Assembly: GCA_965655875.1 (NCBI GenBank)
Contig: CBFHIN010000002.1
Span: 1-64,000, forward strand
Direction: 5' to 3'
Length of the DNA: 64,000 nt
Source: HIMB30 sp965655875
GTDB lineage: Bacteria; Pseudomonadota; Gammaproteobacteria; Pseudomonadales; Litorivicinaceae
A program made the position numbers and the translations under genes. Shown here piece after piece: positions 54,430 to 61,876 of this stretch. The notes below the pieces were generated by a model. That model made no database searches. It was not told the origin of the DNA and saw only the letters and a list, made by a program, of their open reading frames with translations. The stretch's first letter is position 1; each line of letters begins with the position of its first letter.

Positions 54430-55724
54430 CCGAACTTTACGCGACGATCATTTTTCTTTTTGTGTTGTTCGCACTTCTTGGCAGTTCTGTTTGGGTGGGA
54501 CTGGCGCTGGTGGGTGTTGCCTGGGTTGGCATGACCCTGTTTACCTCCCGTCCACCTGGTGATGCAATGATCACAACCATCTGGACAGGTGCATCCAGTT
54601 GGACTCTCACTGCCCTACCTTTATTTATTTGGATGGGTGAAATTCTTTACCGAACACGGCTGTCTGAGGACATGTTCCGAGGTTTATCACCCTGGATGCG
54701 ATGGCTTCCTGGAGGCTTATTGCATACAAATATCGCCGGATGCACGCTTTTTGCGGCTGTCAGTGGGTCTTCTGCTGCAACCCTAACGACGGTCGGAAAA
54801 ATGTCGATCCCAGAGCTACGTCGGCGCGGGTATCCCGAATACATGATTATCGGAACGCTCGCCGGAGCTGCCACACTTGGACTCATGATTCCGCCATCGC
54901 TGACATTGATCGTTTATGGGGTCACGATCAATGAGTCGATCACAAAATTGTTCATGGCCGGCGTGATTCCGGGATTGGTTCTAGCCGGGCTCTTTATGAC
55001 CTACATCATCGGTTGGTATTACGTCAAAAAAGACCAACGTCCAGAAGAAACCCCAGCCATTTCGCTTAAAAATATGCTGTATGAAAGCCGTTTCTTGCTG
55101 CCGGTTATTTGCCTTGTGATCGTTGTTATCGGGTCGATGTATTTCGGTTGGGCTACTGCCACTGAAGCGGCCTCAGTTGGCGTTGTTGGCGCTTTGATTC
55201 TGGCAGCAACACAGGGTTCACTCACGTGGGGAACTTTTGTACAAAGCTTGATGGGTGCGACACGGACCTCAGCAATGGTCGCATTAATTTTGATGGGCGC
55301 TGCTTTTTTATCACTGTCAATGGGCTTTACAGGGCTCCCACGTGCACTGGCGGGCTGGATCGGTGAACAGAATCTGTCGCCACTAGTGCTGATCGCTGCT
55401 TTGACAATTTTTTATATTATTTTGGGGATGTTTCTGGATGGTATTTCTTCAGTTGTTCTAACAATGGCAATCGTTGAGCCAATGATTCGTCAAGCGGGTA
55501 TTGATGTTATCTGGTTCGGTATATTCATTGTTGTTGTTGTCGAGATGGCTCAGGTGACTCCACCAATTGGGTTCAACTTATTTGTTTTACAGGGAATGAC
55601 GAAACATGAAATCGGCTACATTGCGAAAACAGCATTGCCGATGGTTGCGCTCATGCTCGTTATGGTTGTGATTCTTGTCATTTGGCCCGAACTCGCGACA
55701 TGGCTTCCAGAAAATACAAAATAA
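54426..55724 (+). CDS. dctM: TRAP transporter large permease DctM
   Basis: The 432-aa permease has about 12 transmembrane segments and typical DctM stretches (GCTLFAAVSGSSAATLTTVG, MIPPSLTLIVYG, LDGISSVVLTMAI, QVTPPIGFNLFVLQG). It drives sodium-coupled import of the DctP-bound solute. The 2OG oxygenase gene starts inside its 3' end. Confidence 0.94.
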   Translation: MTELYATIIFLFVLFALLGSSVWVGLALVGVAWVGMTLFTSRPPGDAMITTIWTGASSWTLTALPLFIWMGEILYRTRLSEDMFRGLSPWMRWLPGGLLHTNIAGCTLFAAVSGSSAATLTTVGKMSIPELRRRGYPEYMIIGTLAGAATLGLMIPPSLTLIVYGVTINESITKLFMAGVIPGLVLAGLFMTYIIGWYYVKKDQRPEETPAISLKNMLYESRFLLPVICLVIVVIGSMYFGWATATEAASVGVVGALILAATQGSLTWGTFVQSLMGATRTSAMVALILMGAAFLSLSMGFTGLPRALAGWIGEQNLSPLVLIAALTIFYIILGMFLDGISSVVLTMAIVEPMIRQAGIDVIWFGIFIVVVVEMAQVTPPIGFNLFVLQGMTKHEIGYIAKTALPMVALMLVMVVILVIWPELATWLPENTK

Positions 55725-56668
55725 ATACTGAATTACCAGTCGTCGATTTGGTCGACGCGGTCGATCTTGAGTCCCAACGACGGGTCGGTAAACAACTGAT
55801 TGAATCAATCGAGAATATTGGATTCTTCTATGTTGTGGGGCATCGCATTGATCAGACCCTTGTAGACCGTGCATTTGAGAGCGCAAGGGCGTTTTTCAAC
55901 TTGAGCGAAGAACATAAGGCAAGGGTTACAGTGAACCGCTCGCAACGAGGTTGGATGCGTCAGGGGCTTACGAGACTAGAGGGCTCAGCCAACACCGATG
56001 TGAAAGAAGTCTTTTTTTGGGGCAGGGAAATTTCGGAGAACGATCCAGAGATACGTCAAAATTTACCACTGGTTGCCCTAAACCAATGGCCTGACGACTC
56101 TCTGCCAGGTTTTAAGCGCGACGTCTTGGCATATTATTCTGAAGTAATGGCACTCGGCCGTCTTTTGCTTACGTGCATTGCGCTCGGGTTAAATCAGAAT
56201 CCTGCAGTTTTCCATCGACAGTATTCGAAGCCACTCGGGCGAGGACAACTCGTGTACTACCCACCGATTACAAAGGCTGATATGGCAAATGATGCGTACA
56301 GTGCAGCACCGCATACGGATTTTGGTGTTCTAACCATTCTCTTGCAAGACTCGCTCGGTGGACTACAGGCAAAGCATCAGAATGGTGATTGGGTTGACGT
56401 TCCACCAATCGAAAAATCATTTATCTGCAATATTGGAGACTTACTTGAACGCTGGACCAACGGGCGCCTTCCTTCGACGATTCATCGGGTCCTCAACTCG
56501 TCTGGTAAAGAGAGGCTCTCTATCCCTATTTTTTTTGATCCAGATAGTGACGCGGTAATCGACCCGAAGGATTTCAAACTATCTCAAAATCAAACGACGC
56601 TACCACCCGTCAGGGCAGGCGAATATATCGCAGGCAAAAATCGTCAAAATTTCCTTCACTACAAGTGA
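55700..56668 (+). CDS. 2-Oxoglutarate/Fe(II) oxygenase, isopenicillin-N-synthase family
   Basis: This 322-aa protein has the N-terminal DIOX_N region (IPVVD-type VVDLVDAVD, IENIGFFYVVGH) and the double-stranded beta-helix with iron ligands H205 and D207 (PHTDFGVLTIL) and H262 (IHRVLN), and R272/S274 (ERLSIPIFF) for the 2OG carboxylate. Members hydroxylate, desaturate or cyclise amino-acid-derived substrates. ATG 55700 overlaps dctM by 25 bp, which ties it to the transporter and suggests it acts on the imported compound. Confidence 0.88.
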   Translation: MASRKYKINTELPVVDLVDAVDLESQRRVGKQLIESIENIGFFYVVGHRIDQTLVDRAFESARAFFNLSEEHKARVTVNRSQRGWMRQGLTRLEGSANTDVKEVFFWGREISENDPEIRQNLPLVALNQWPDDSLPGFKRDVLAYYSEVMALGRLLLTCIALGLNQNPAVFHRQYSKPLGRGQLVYYPPITKADMANDAYSAAPHTDFGVLTILLQDSLGGLQAKHQNGDWVDVPPIEKSFICNIGDLLERWTNGRLPSTIHRVLNSSGKERLSIPIFFDPDSDAVIDPKDFKLSQNQTTLPPVRAGEYIAGKNRQNFLHYK

Positions 56669-56801
56669 TTGAGGGAGTGAAGACCGGGTCTCAGAACACG
56701 GTCTGCCATAATGAGCGATTACAAATCATAGGAAATTAAACTCGGATTGATAGATACTTCGAGTCCATTGTTTGAATCGCAATATCCCGAAGGACACTCT
56801 G

Positions 56802-57047
56802 ATGAACCAAGACCAAGAAGAATTATTTGGTAAGTACATTGCTGAATTTGCATCTGAATACGATTTGCAGCTCAATGATGATGACATCATGAAAGCGATC
56901 GAACTCTTCGACGAATGCAGCGAGCGCTGGCAGTCCAACTTTGATTTTTCGGTTTATGAGATCGCAAACGAACTTAATTTGACCGAAGCAGATGAAGATA
57001 TTGTCGAGATGATCAATGTAGTTTGGAAAAAAATGCATACCAATTAG
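56802..57047 (+). CDS. Small acidic hypothetical protein (81 aa)
   Basis: I do not recognise this family. AAGGA 7 nt before ATG 56802 supports translation. The product is strongly acidic (many D/E), helical in prediction by composition, with no signal peptide, cysteine pair or transmembrane segment. It stands alone, 133 bp after the oxygenase gene and convergent with the YdjM-like gene. The upstream region could carry its own promoter. Confidence 0.65.
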   Translation: MNQDQEELFGKYIAEFASEYDLQLNDDDIMKAIELFDECSERWQSNFDFSVYEIANELNLTEADEDIVEMINVVWKKMHTN

Positions 57048-57107
57048 ATGCGAGAAAACCATTTAACGCTTACCTTTGGATCCAGGTGATTGATCCGGCA
57101 ACCCTTT

Positions 57108-58115
57108 TCAATCAACAACTAACACGGTCGGATCCCAAATTCTTTGCCAAACTCGACTCAAGCGATCAAAATCCGGTCGAACCTGTAGTTGCTCAAAACT
57201 ACCCAGCACCAAACCGGCTGTATCGCGCTTTGCGATCTCAAAATTGAACACGTAGGCTCCTTCAATTCCCATCCGAAGATCAGAAATATAAATGTAATTT
57301 CCTGATTCAAATGCTTTGTACTGTCCCTTGGTAAACCATTTAAGCCTTTCGACACTGGGATGAGTAGCGACGCCCTCGATTAACCCAAGATTGCGTGGAT
57401 ATCTCTGAATCTGTATCTCATTCTCCTCATCAAAAAGAGAAGCCCAAATTTCATAATAGTTATCTCCATCGATCGCGACAGCTCGCCATAGAAGAGTGTT
57501 AAGTGGTGCCGGAGTGGATTCATAGATTTCTGCGTTGATGCCACGATTTTGTAACGCTTCCTGCACGGTCTCATCAATCAATACTTTGGCCGTGGTACTC
57601 CACACCAAATAAAGACTCGATATGCAAAGCATCCAGGCATTAAGGGATAACAAGCGCGCCGAATTTTTGAAAACCAACGCGGATATAAATCCAATCAATA
57701 GAGGAAGCGTGTACGTAGGATCAACGATAAATAAAATGGAATGAGAAAACGGATACGAGGTGAATGGCCAAAGCACTTGCGTACCATACACCGTGAATAA
57801 ATCTGCCAGACTGTGGGTCGCGAAACAAAGAAAGACTGCCAAACAGACGCGAAAAAAATAAGCATCTTTCAGCGTCGCGGGACGGACCGTGAACCATGCA
57901 ATCAATGGGGCTATAAACGCTTGCACGAGAAACGAATGCGAGAAGCCACGGTGGTAAGTCATGTTTTCAATCGGACCGCCAAAATCAATGAAAACATCTA
58001 AATCAGGCACCGTGCCCAGCACAGCACCATAGAGTGCGGCGCGTCGACCGAGGCGTTTTCCCAAAATAGCATAAGTGACAGTCCCGCCAAGCACGGCTTG
58101 CGTCAGTGAATCCAC
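57108..58115 (-). CDS. YdjM/DUF457-type membrane-bound metal-dependent hydrolase
   Basis: The 335-aa protein starts with the family signature MDSLTQAVLGG and has GTVPDLDVFID, HRGFSHSFLVQ and a later FATHSLADLFT, whose histidines and aspartates would bind metal, interspersed with about five membrane helices and a soluble C-terminal domain of 140 aa. Family function is poorly known; E. coli YdjM is LexA-regulated. It stands as a single gene. Confidence 0.85.
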   Translation of the reverse strand: MDSLTQAVLGGTVTYAILGKRLGRRAALYGAVLGTVPDLDVFIDFGGPIENMTYHRGFSHSFLVQAFIAPLIAWFTVRPATLKDAYFFRVCLAVFLCFATHSLADLFTVYGTQVLWPFTSYPFSHSILFIVDPTYTLPLLIGFISALVFKNSARLLSLNAWMLCISSLYLVWSTTAKVLIDETVQEALQNRGINAEIYESTPAPLNTLLWRAVAIDGDNYYEIWASLFDEENEIQIQRYPRNLGLIEGVATHPSVERLKWFTKGQYKAFESGNYIYISDLRMGIEGAYVFNFEIAKRDTAGLVLGSFEQLQVRPDFDRLSRVWQRIWDPTVLVVD

Positions 58116-58208
58116 TCAAATGCTCCTGCTACCCGATGTATTCACGTGAGAGTACGTGGAGGCCAAATGCGCGCTCACTTCGATCAATTCCATTTGATGT
58201 ACCGCAGG

Positions 58209-58766
58209 TCACTGCCGCTCCATGAAAATAGTGACTTCTGCAACATCAAATCCAAATTTCTGAATATAGGATCGATTTATCAGACGACGATCGTCAATGG
58301 CCCAAAACCAATCCTCAAATTTGACTTCATAAAACGTATCATCGACAGGGATATTCATTCGATAAGTCCATCGAAACGCGTTTCCAAAGTGCTGTCCAAC
58401 AGCAGTTTCTAAAACATCGTCTGCAGTACCGAGATATTGCCCATCATCCCCTTTAACAATTATCCAAGTACGGCTCTGAGGCCCTGCTCCGAACAAATAT
58501 CGAAAAGATTCATTCAGCGTAATTTGTTGGCCATCCACAGAGCCTTGAATATCAACTTCGAATTTCTGGATCACGTCTCCATCGAGGTCTTGAACAACAC
58601 CCCATGCTTTCACTGATCCATCAAAATACTTGAATAAATCAAACGTTGGTTCGAGTGATTGGTAGCGATGGCCATCCAAACTCGTCGCACAGCCAGATAA
58701 CGCACAAACAACAAATAGACCAATTGCTACTGCATACCGAGAGACTGATTGGCCAAGATGTCGCAC
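58209..58766 (-). CDS. DUF3833-family lipoprotein
   Basis: An N-terminal signal with lipobox LSGC (cysteine near residue 26) precedes a beta-rich domain of the DUF3833 type (FDGSVKAWGVVQDLDGDV, YEVKFEDWFWAIDDRRLINRS with lipocalin-like features). It is probably outer-membrane anchored. A GTG at 58766 overlaps by one base the stop of the 62-codon gene upstream, giving 185 aa; the frame extends further upstream but inside that gene. Confidence 0.8.
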   Translation of the reverse strand: MRHLGQSVSRYAVAIGLFVVCALSGCATSLDGHRYQSLEPTFDLFKYFDGSVKAWGVVQDLDGDVIQKFEVDIQGSVDGQQITLNESFRYLFGAGPQSRTWIIVKGDDGQYLGTADDVLETAVGQHFGNAFRWTYRMNIPVDDTFYEVKFEDWFWAIDDRRLINRSYIQKFGFDVAEVTIFMERQ

Positions 58767-58954
58767 TACTTTGGATTCTCGTGCAAATCGATAGCTATTT
58801 GTAAAAGACGCTCCACGTCGAGCTTTGTGTAGTTCGCCTGACTCCATTGAAGTCCTGCATGTAATTGCTCAAGGTTCATGCTCATCAAACCGGCGATAAT
58901 TTGATCGTGGGCGCCTCTAATCAAGGCCTCAACATCACATTTTGTACTCAACAC
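58766..58954 (-). CDS. Small hypothetical protein (62 aa) coupled to the DUF3833 gene
   Basis: A GTG at 58954 preceded by GAAGG opens a 62-codon frame ending TAGTG, where the last G also begins the GTG of the DUF3833 gene. The product is a soluble, helix-favouring peptide (LEQLHAGLQWSQANYTKLD) without membrane segment. I do not recognise the family. Overlap with a real gene and a good ribosome site make it credible. Confidence 0.6.
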   Translation of the reverse strand: MLSTKCDVEALIRGAHDQIIAGLMSMNLEQLHAGLQWSQANYTKLDVERLLQIAIDLHENPK

Positions 58955-59206
58955 ATATACCTTCTTCCGAGTAAATCATGAGCATAGCGTCGTAAAAACA
59001 ACCGAATACGATCAAAAAGCTCTCGTTTATAGCGAGTTAGTAAGGATGGCCAGAGAACAAATCAATTGAACGTATCATTGGTATTCAATCATTCATTTGT
59101 TTGAGCATAATTTGTCATACATTTTAAGGCGCATATGTTGCGCTACGCACAAATTGCATTTATGCTAAGCAAAAAGCAGAAATAATAATAATTTAAGGGA
59201 ATAACA
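58955..59206. other. Intergenic region with weak promoter-like pair
   Basis: This 252-bp AT-rich stretch separates divergent small genes. TTGCGC (59138-59143) and TATGCT (59161-59166), 17 bp apart, could drive the plus-strand gene at 59207. I see no repeat, RNA gene or other coding frame. Confidence 0.35.
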
Positions 59207-59362
59207 ATGATACCAGTTGGGGTTGGTCGCGGATTACTTGGTTCGTATAAAAGAATTGCTGAACAAGAAATCCAGGCCCAAAGAAAGAGTAAATGGTTGT
59301 CAAATCATCAGATCGGCAAAAAAGGAATCGTTGCTCGGTTTTTGTTGGGCATAAAGTTTTAG
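59207..59362 (+). CDS. Small basic protein (51 aa), hypothetical
   Basis: ATG 59207 is 6 nt after AAGGGA and opens 51 codons (MIPVGVGRGLLGSYKR start, ending FLLGIKF). The peptide is basic and glycine-rich with no long hydrophobic helix. A promoter-like pair lies about 40 bp upstream. It faces the minus-strand small-gene pair at 59397-59719. Family unknown. Confidence 0.5.
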   Translation: MIPVGVGRGLLGSYKRIAEQEIQAQRKSKWLSNHQIGKKGIVARFLLGIKF

Positions 59363-59396
59363 GCTCACTATTTGATCTGCGTGATCACGAGTAGGT

Positions 59397-59573
59397 TTAA
59401 CCTAAACGGTCATCATCCGCTTTGGACGATAACTCTCGCAATCCACAGGAGCCCTTAGCACAAGCTTGTCGCGCCTCAAGGCGCTGGATCACTCGGTCAA
59501 TATCACGAGTCAAAAGATAAAGGGTAACAATCCACCACCAAATTTTTTGAAAAATAGAATGATGTTCAGCCAT
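59397..59573 (-). CDS. Small single-helix protein (58 aa), hypothetical
   Basis: ATG 59573 lies 7 nt after AGAGG and 11 bp after the stop of the 44-codon gene. The product begins MAEHHSIFQKIWWWIVTLYL, so an aromatic hydrophobic helix follows a short polar start, then a charged helix (TRDIDRVIQRLEARQ) and a tail with two cysteines (CAKGSC). It could be a small membrane protein. Family unknown. Confidence 0.58.
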   Translation of the reverse strand: MAEHHSIFQKIWWWIVTLYLLTRDIDRVIQRLEARQACAKGSCGLRELSSKADDDRLG

Positions 59574-59584
59574 CGTTTCACCTC

Positions 59585-59719
59585 TTATTTCTTCGGTCGC
59601 TTCTTCGGATTTGTATCCTCAGCCATCCATTTTTTAATGACTGCAGCAATTCGTTTTGGATCTTGTTTAATCTGCTTTTGAAGTTTTAGGAATTCCTTAA
59701 TTCGATCATCTTCTGGCAT
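59585..59719 (-). CDS. Small charged protein (44 aa), hypothetical
   Basis: ATG 59719 is 5 nt after AAGAGG. The 44-residue product (MPEDDRIKEFLKLQKQIKQ start) is helical and lysine-rich, with an IAAVIKKWMAEDTNPKKRPKK-like C-terminal half of alternating hydrophobic and charged residues. The spacing and second Shine-Dalgarno for the next gene suggest a two-gene operon. Family unknown; a resemblance to short flagellar M-ring C-terminal helices is weak. Confidence 0.6.
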   Translation of the reverse strand: MPEDDRIKEFLKLQKQIKQDPKRIAAVIKKWMAEDTNPKKRPKK

Positions 59720-59872
59720 GAGGACCTCTTAAATTAGGATGAATTGGCAACCGGTAGTTAATATGAGATTAAGAATGCTCTGAAAAAACTAAATTCTAAG
59801 CTAAATAATTGAAATGATCCTGAATTATCTCTTACGATAAGAGCACAACAGATCCTTAAAAGGAAAATATTC

Positions 59873-60181
59873 GTGCGTACATGTTCCGTTTGCGGTGTTG
59901 AAATCGACAAAACAACTGCCTATACCAAAACTGGCGAACAAAAAGCTCAAGGTCGCCGTTGTATTAACTGCGTTGAAGGTGCTACCCCCGAGGCGCCTAA
60001 AGTAACAGAGCAGCCTGACGTTTCTTCCAAGGCGCCTGAAGCTCCTGAAGTAGCAAAAGCGACTGCAAGTGAGCCTCAAAAGGCCACTGTTACCGAAATC
60101 GAAGAGTCTGAAAGCTCAACGGTTAAGTATGCCGTTGGTGCGGTCATTGTCGCGATAATCATTTGGCTTGTGGTGGGTTAA
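59873..60181 (+). CDS. Zinc-ribbon protein with C-terminal membrane anchor (102 aa)
   Basis: Starting at GTG 59873 (AAGGA 8 nt upstream), the N-terminus has two cysteine pairs, CSVC (residues 4-7) and CINC (30-33), forming a likely zinc ribbon. A low-complexity Pro/Glu/Ala linker (about 37-83) leads to one C-terminal helix (VKYAVGAVIVAIIIWLVVG), so the ribbon faces the cytoplasm as a tail-anchored protein. I do not know a characterised homologue. It is convergent with the TauE-like gene and ends in a hairpin. Confidence 0.7.
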   Translation: MRTCSVCGVEIDKTTAYTKTGEQKAQGRRCINCVEGATPEAPKVTEQPDVSSKAPEAPEVAKATASEPQKATVTEIEESESSTVKYAVGAVIVAIIIWLVVG

Positions 60182-60190
60182 CCACAAGCC
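60165..60190. terminator. Hairpin between convergent genes
   Basis: Nine-base arms GGCTTGTGG and CCACAAGCC with an 8-nt loop overlap the last codons and stop of the zinc-ribbon gene, 15 bp from the end of the TauE-like gene. No long T-run occurs on either side, but its position suits a bidirectional terminator. Confidence 0.55.
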
Positions 60191-60204
60191 ATAGGATGCC
60201 AAGT

Positions 60205-60969
60205 TTAGGAAAATAAGGCTGCTCCGCAGGCGAGTAGCGTAGCCGCGAACAAAAACCACCGAAGGATTTTGGGGTCGGTATACACTGCTAGCTTGACTCC
60301 GAAATAGGCTCCTGCAACGTAACCAACCGAAAGGATAAATCCCTCGGTCCACGCCACTTGATCTTGCCAAATGAAAACGGCGAGCGATACCAGAGTGAAT
60401 ACGAAGGTACACACTAGCTTGATTGCGTTTGCTCTAACAATGTCATAGCGTAGCGTTCCAGCAATGGAAGCAAGCAACAAAAAGCCCACTCCTGCCTGCA
60501 CAAAACCACCGTAAAAACCCGCTGCAAGAAGACCGATTGAGGCAGATGGGGTATCTGCCACGCGGCGAACTTCGGTTCCAGACGGCGGTGAGACGATTGC
60601 AGGTCTCAACAAAACCAGTACGGACATACTCAGCATCGTCCCAATAAGTAACGGCTTTAAGATATCTGGTGGAGCGAAGGCAGCGGCCAAAGAACCAAAT
60701 AATCCACCAATCGCCATTGGAACAAGGATTGCCCTTAAATCGAAAGTTTCTAACTTTTTGTGTCGCTTAAACTCGGAAATCGCAACGACGGACTCAATAA
60801 AAATTCCCACGCGATTCGTTGCATTTGCGACTTCTGGGGGCATCCCCATGACCATTAAGGTCGGAAGAACAAGATTGGAGCCACCACCTGCAACGGTATT
60901 GATGGCGCCTGCGAGTAACGCGACAACAATAAGGAGCGCGACGTCTAAACCCGCGAGTTCCATAAACAC
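60205..60969 (-). CDS. TauE/SafE-family (TSUP) membrane permease
   Basis: The 254-aa protein has eight hydrophobic segments and family stretches near the N-terminus (LLAGAINTVAGGGSNLVLPTL) and in the second half (GFYGGFVQAGVGFLLLAS). TSUP proteins move sulfite, sulfonates or organosulfur compounds, but substrates are rarely proven. It is transcribed alone. Confidence 0.88.
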   Translation of the reverse strand: MFMELAGLDVALLIVVALLAGAINTVAGGGSNLVLPTLMVMGMPPEVANATNRVGIFIESVVAISEFKRHKKLETFDLRAILVPMAIGGLFGSLAAAFAPPDILKPLLIGTMLSMSVLVLLRPAIVSPPSGTEVRRVADTPSASIGLLAAGFYGGFVQAGVGFLLLASIAGTLRYDIVRANAIKLVCTFVFTLVSLAVFIWQDQVAWTEGFILSVGYVAGAYFGVKLAVYTDPKILRWFLFAATLLACGAALFS

Positions 60970-61045
60970 GACCTATCAGTGAAAACGTCAAGCGTAGATA
61001 AAATGAGAAAGAATAGAAATCAAAACTACCGAGAATGTCTGAGAA

Positions 61046-61825
61046 CTAAAACTCAATAATCTCCGGATTCGCGATCTCTGATAACCAATCCGATAACTCG
61101 ACTGCGACGGGCTTCCCATGTTCTCCTAAGAATGCAAGTAACCGCTTGGCATTCATGGTGACCACATTTTTCTCTGGAAACCCAATTTGCTTAATTTTTG
61201 CTAGAGCAACGTCGACATCACCTACCGTGTAATGAACATGCGAATCACTGGATAACGCGACTTTCCAATCCAATGCATGCGCAGTTTCAAGGATCTCGAT
61301 GCAATGCGGCTCACTTCCAAGTCTCGAACTCACAAATGATGAATTATTAATTTCAATTAACACGTTATTGTCACGTGCCGCTCGAACGACTTCTTCGATA
61401 TTGATCGGGTAATTTGGATTACCGGGATGTCCCAAAATCTGGATTAATCCAGTTTCCATCGCAGAAATCATCGCTTTGGTATGCGCTTGACGATCAGATG
61501 GTTGAAACACCGGTTCGTGCAAGCTTGCGATCCCAAAATCCATAAAACTCATTAACGTTTCATTCACATCAAGAGGTCGCTTGTTGTCCGGCAAGATATT
61601 TGCCTCTACGCCACGCAGCATCGCGACACCGTATCGTAGACGTGGAAGCACGCGCATATTCCCAAAATGCCATGGATGCGGGGAATCAGGCATCTCTGGG
61701 CCGTGGTCAGTGATGCTGAATAATTGAAGACCCTTGTCAGATGCCGCTCGGAAATACTCCTCAACTGTCGAGTAGGCATGGGTACTAGCAACTGTGTGTG
61801 CATGCGTATCTGTTAAATGTCTCAT
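61046..61825 (-). CDS. PHP-domain phosphatase (YcdX type)
   Basis: The 259-aa protein begins MRHLTDTHAHT, with metal-binding D6, H8 and H10, then ITDHGPEMPDSPH, GVEANIL, ILGHPGNPNYP, NNSSFVS and SSDSHVHY, matching YcdX trinuclear-zinc phosphoesterases. Its physiological substrate is uncertain; YcdX has been connected with swarming. It is divergent from the acyltransferase gene. Confidence 0.9.
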   Translation of the reverse strand: MRHLTDTHAHTVASTHAYSTVEEYFRAASDKGLQLFSITDHGPEMPDSPHPWHFGNMRVLPRLRYGVAMLRGVEANILPDNKRPLDVNETLMSFMDFGIASLHEPVFQPSDRQAHTKAMISAMETGLIQILGHPGNPNYPINIEEVVRAARDNNVLIEINNSSFVSSRLGSEPHCIEILETAHALDWKVALSSDSHVHYTVGDVDVALAKIKQIGFPEKNVVTMNAKRLLAFLGEHGKPVAVELSDWLSEIANPEIIEF

Positions 61826-61876
61826 TTTCCACTCCGACTTGATTTTCGTAGTCTATGAAGGTTTTATTGCAGAGTC

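Noticed and set aside
56681..56704. Inverted repeat AGACCG...CGGTCT after the oxygenase gene as terminator
   Set aside because: Loop is 12 nt, stem only 6 bp and no T-run follows; it may be chance.
59466..59681. A 71-codon plus-strand frame over the small-gene pair
   Set aside because: It has no Shine-Dalgarno, and the two minus-strand frames below it both have good ribosome sites and operon-like spacing.
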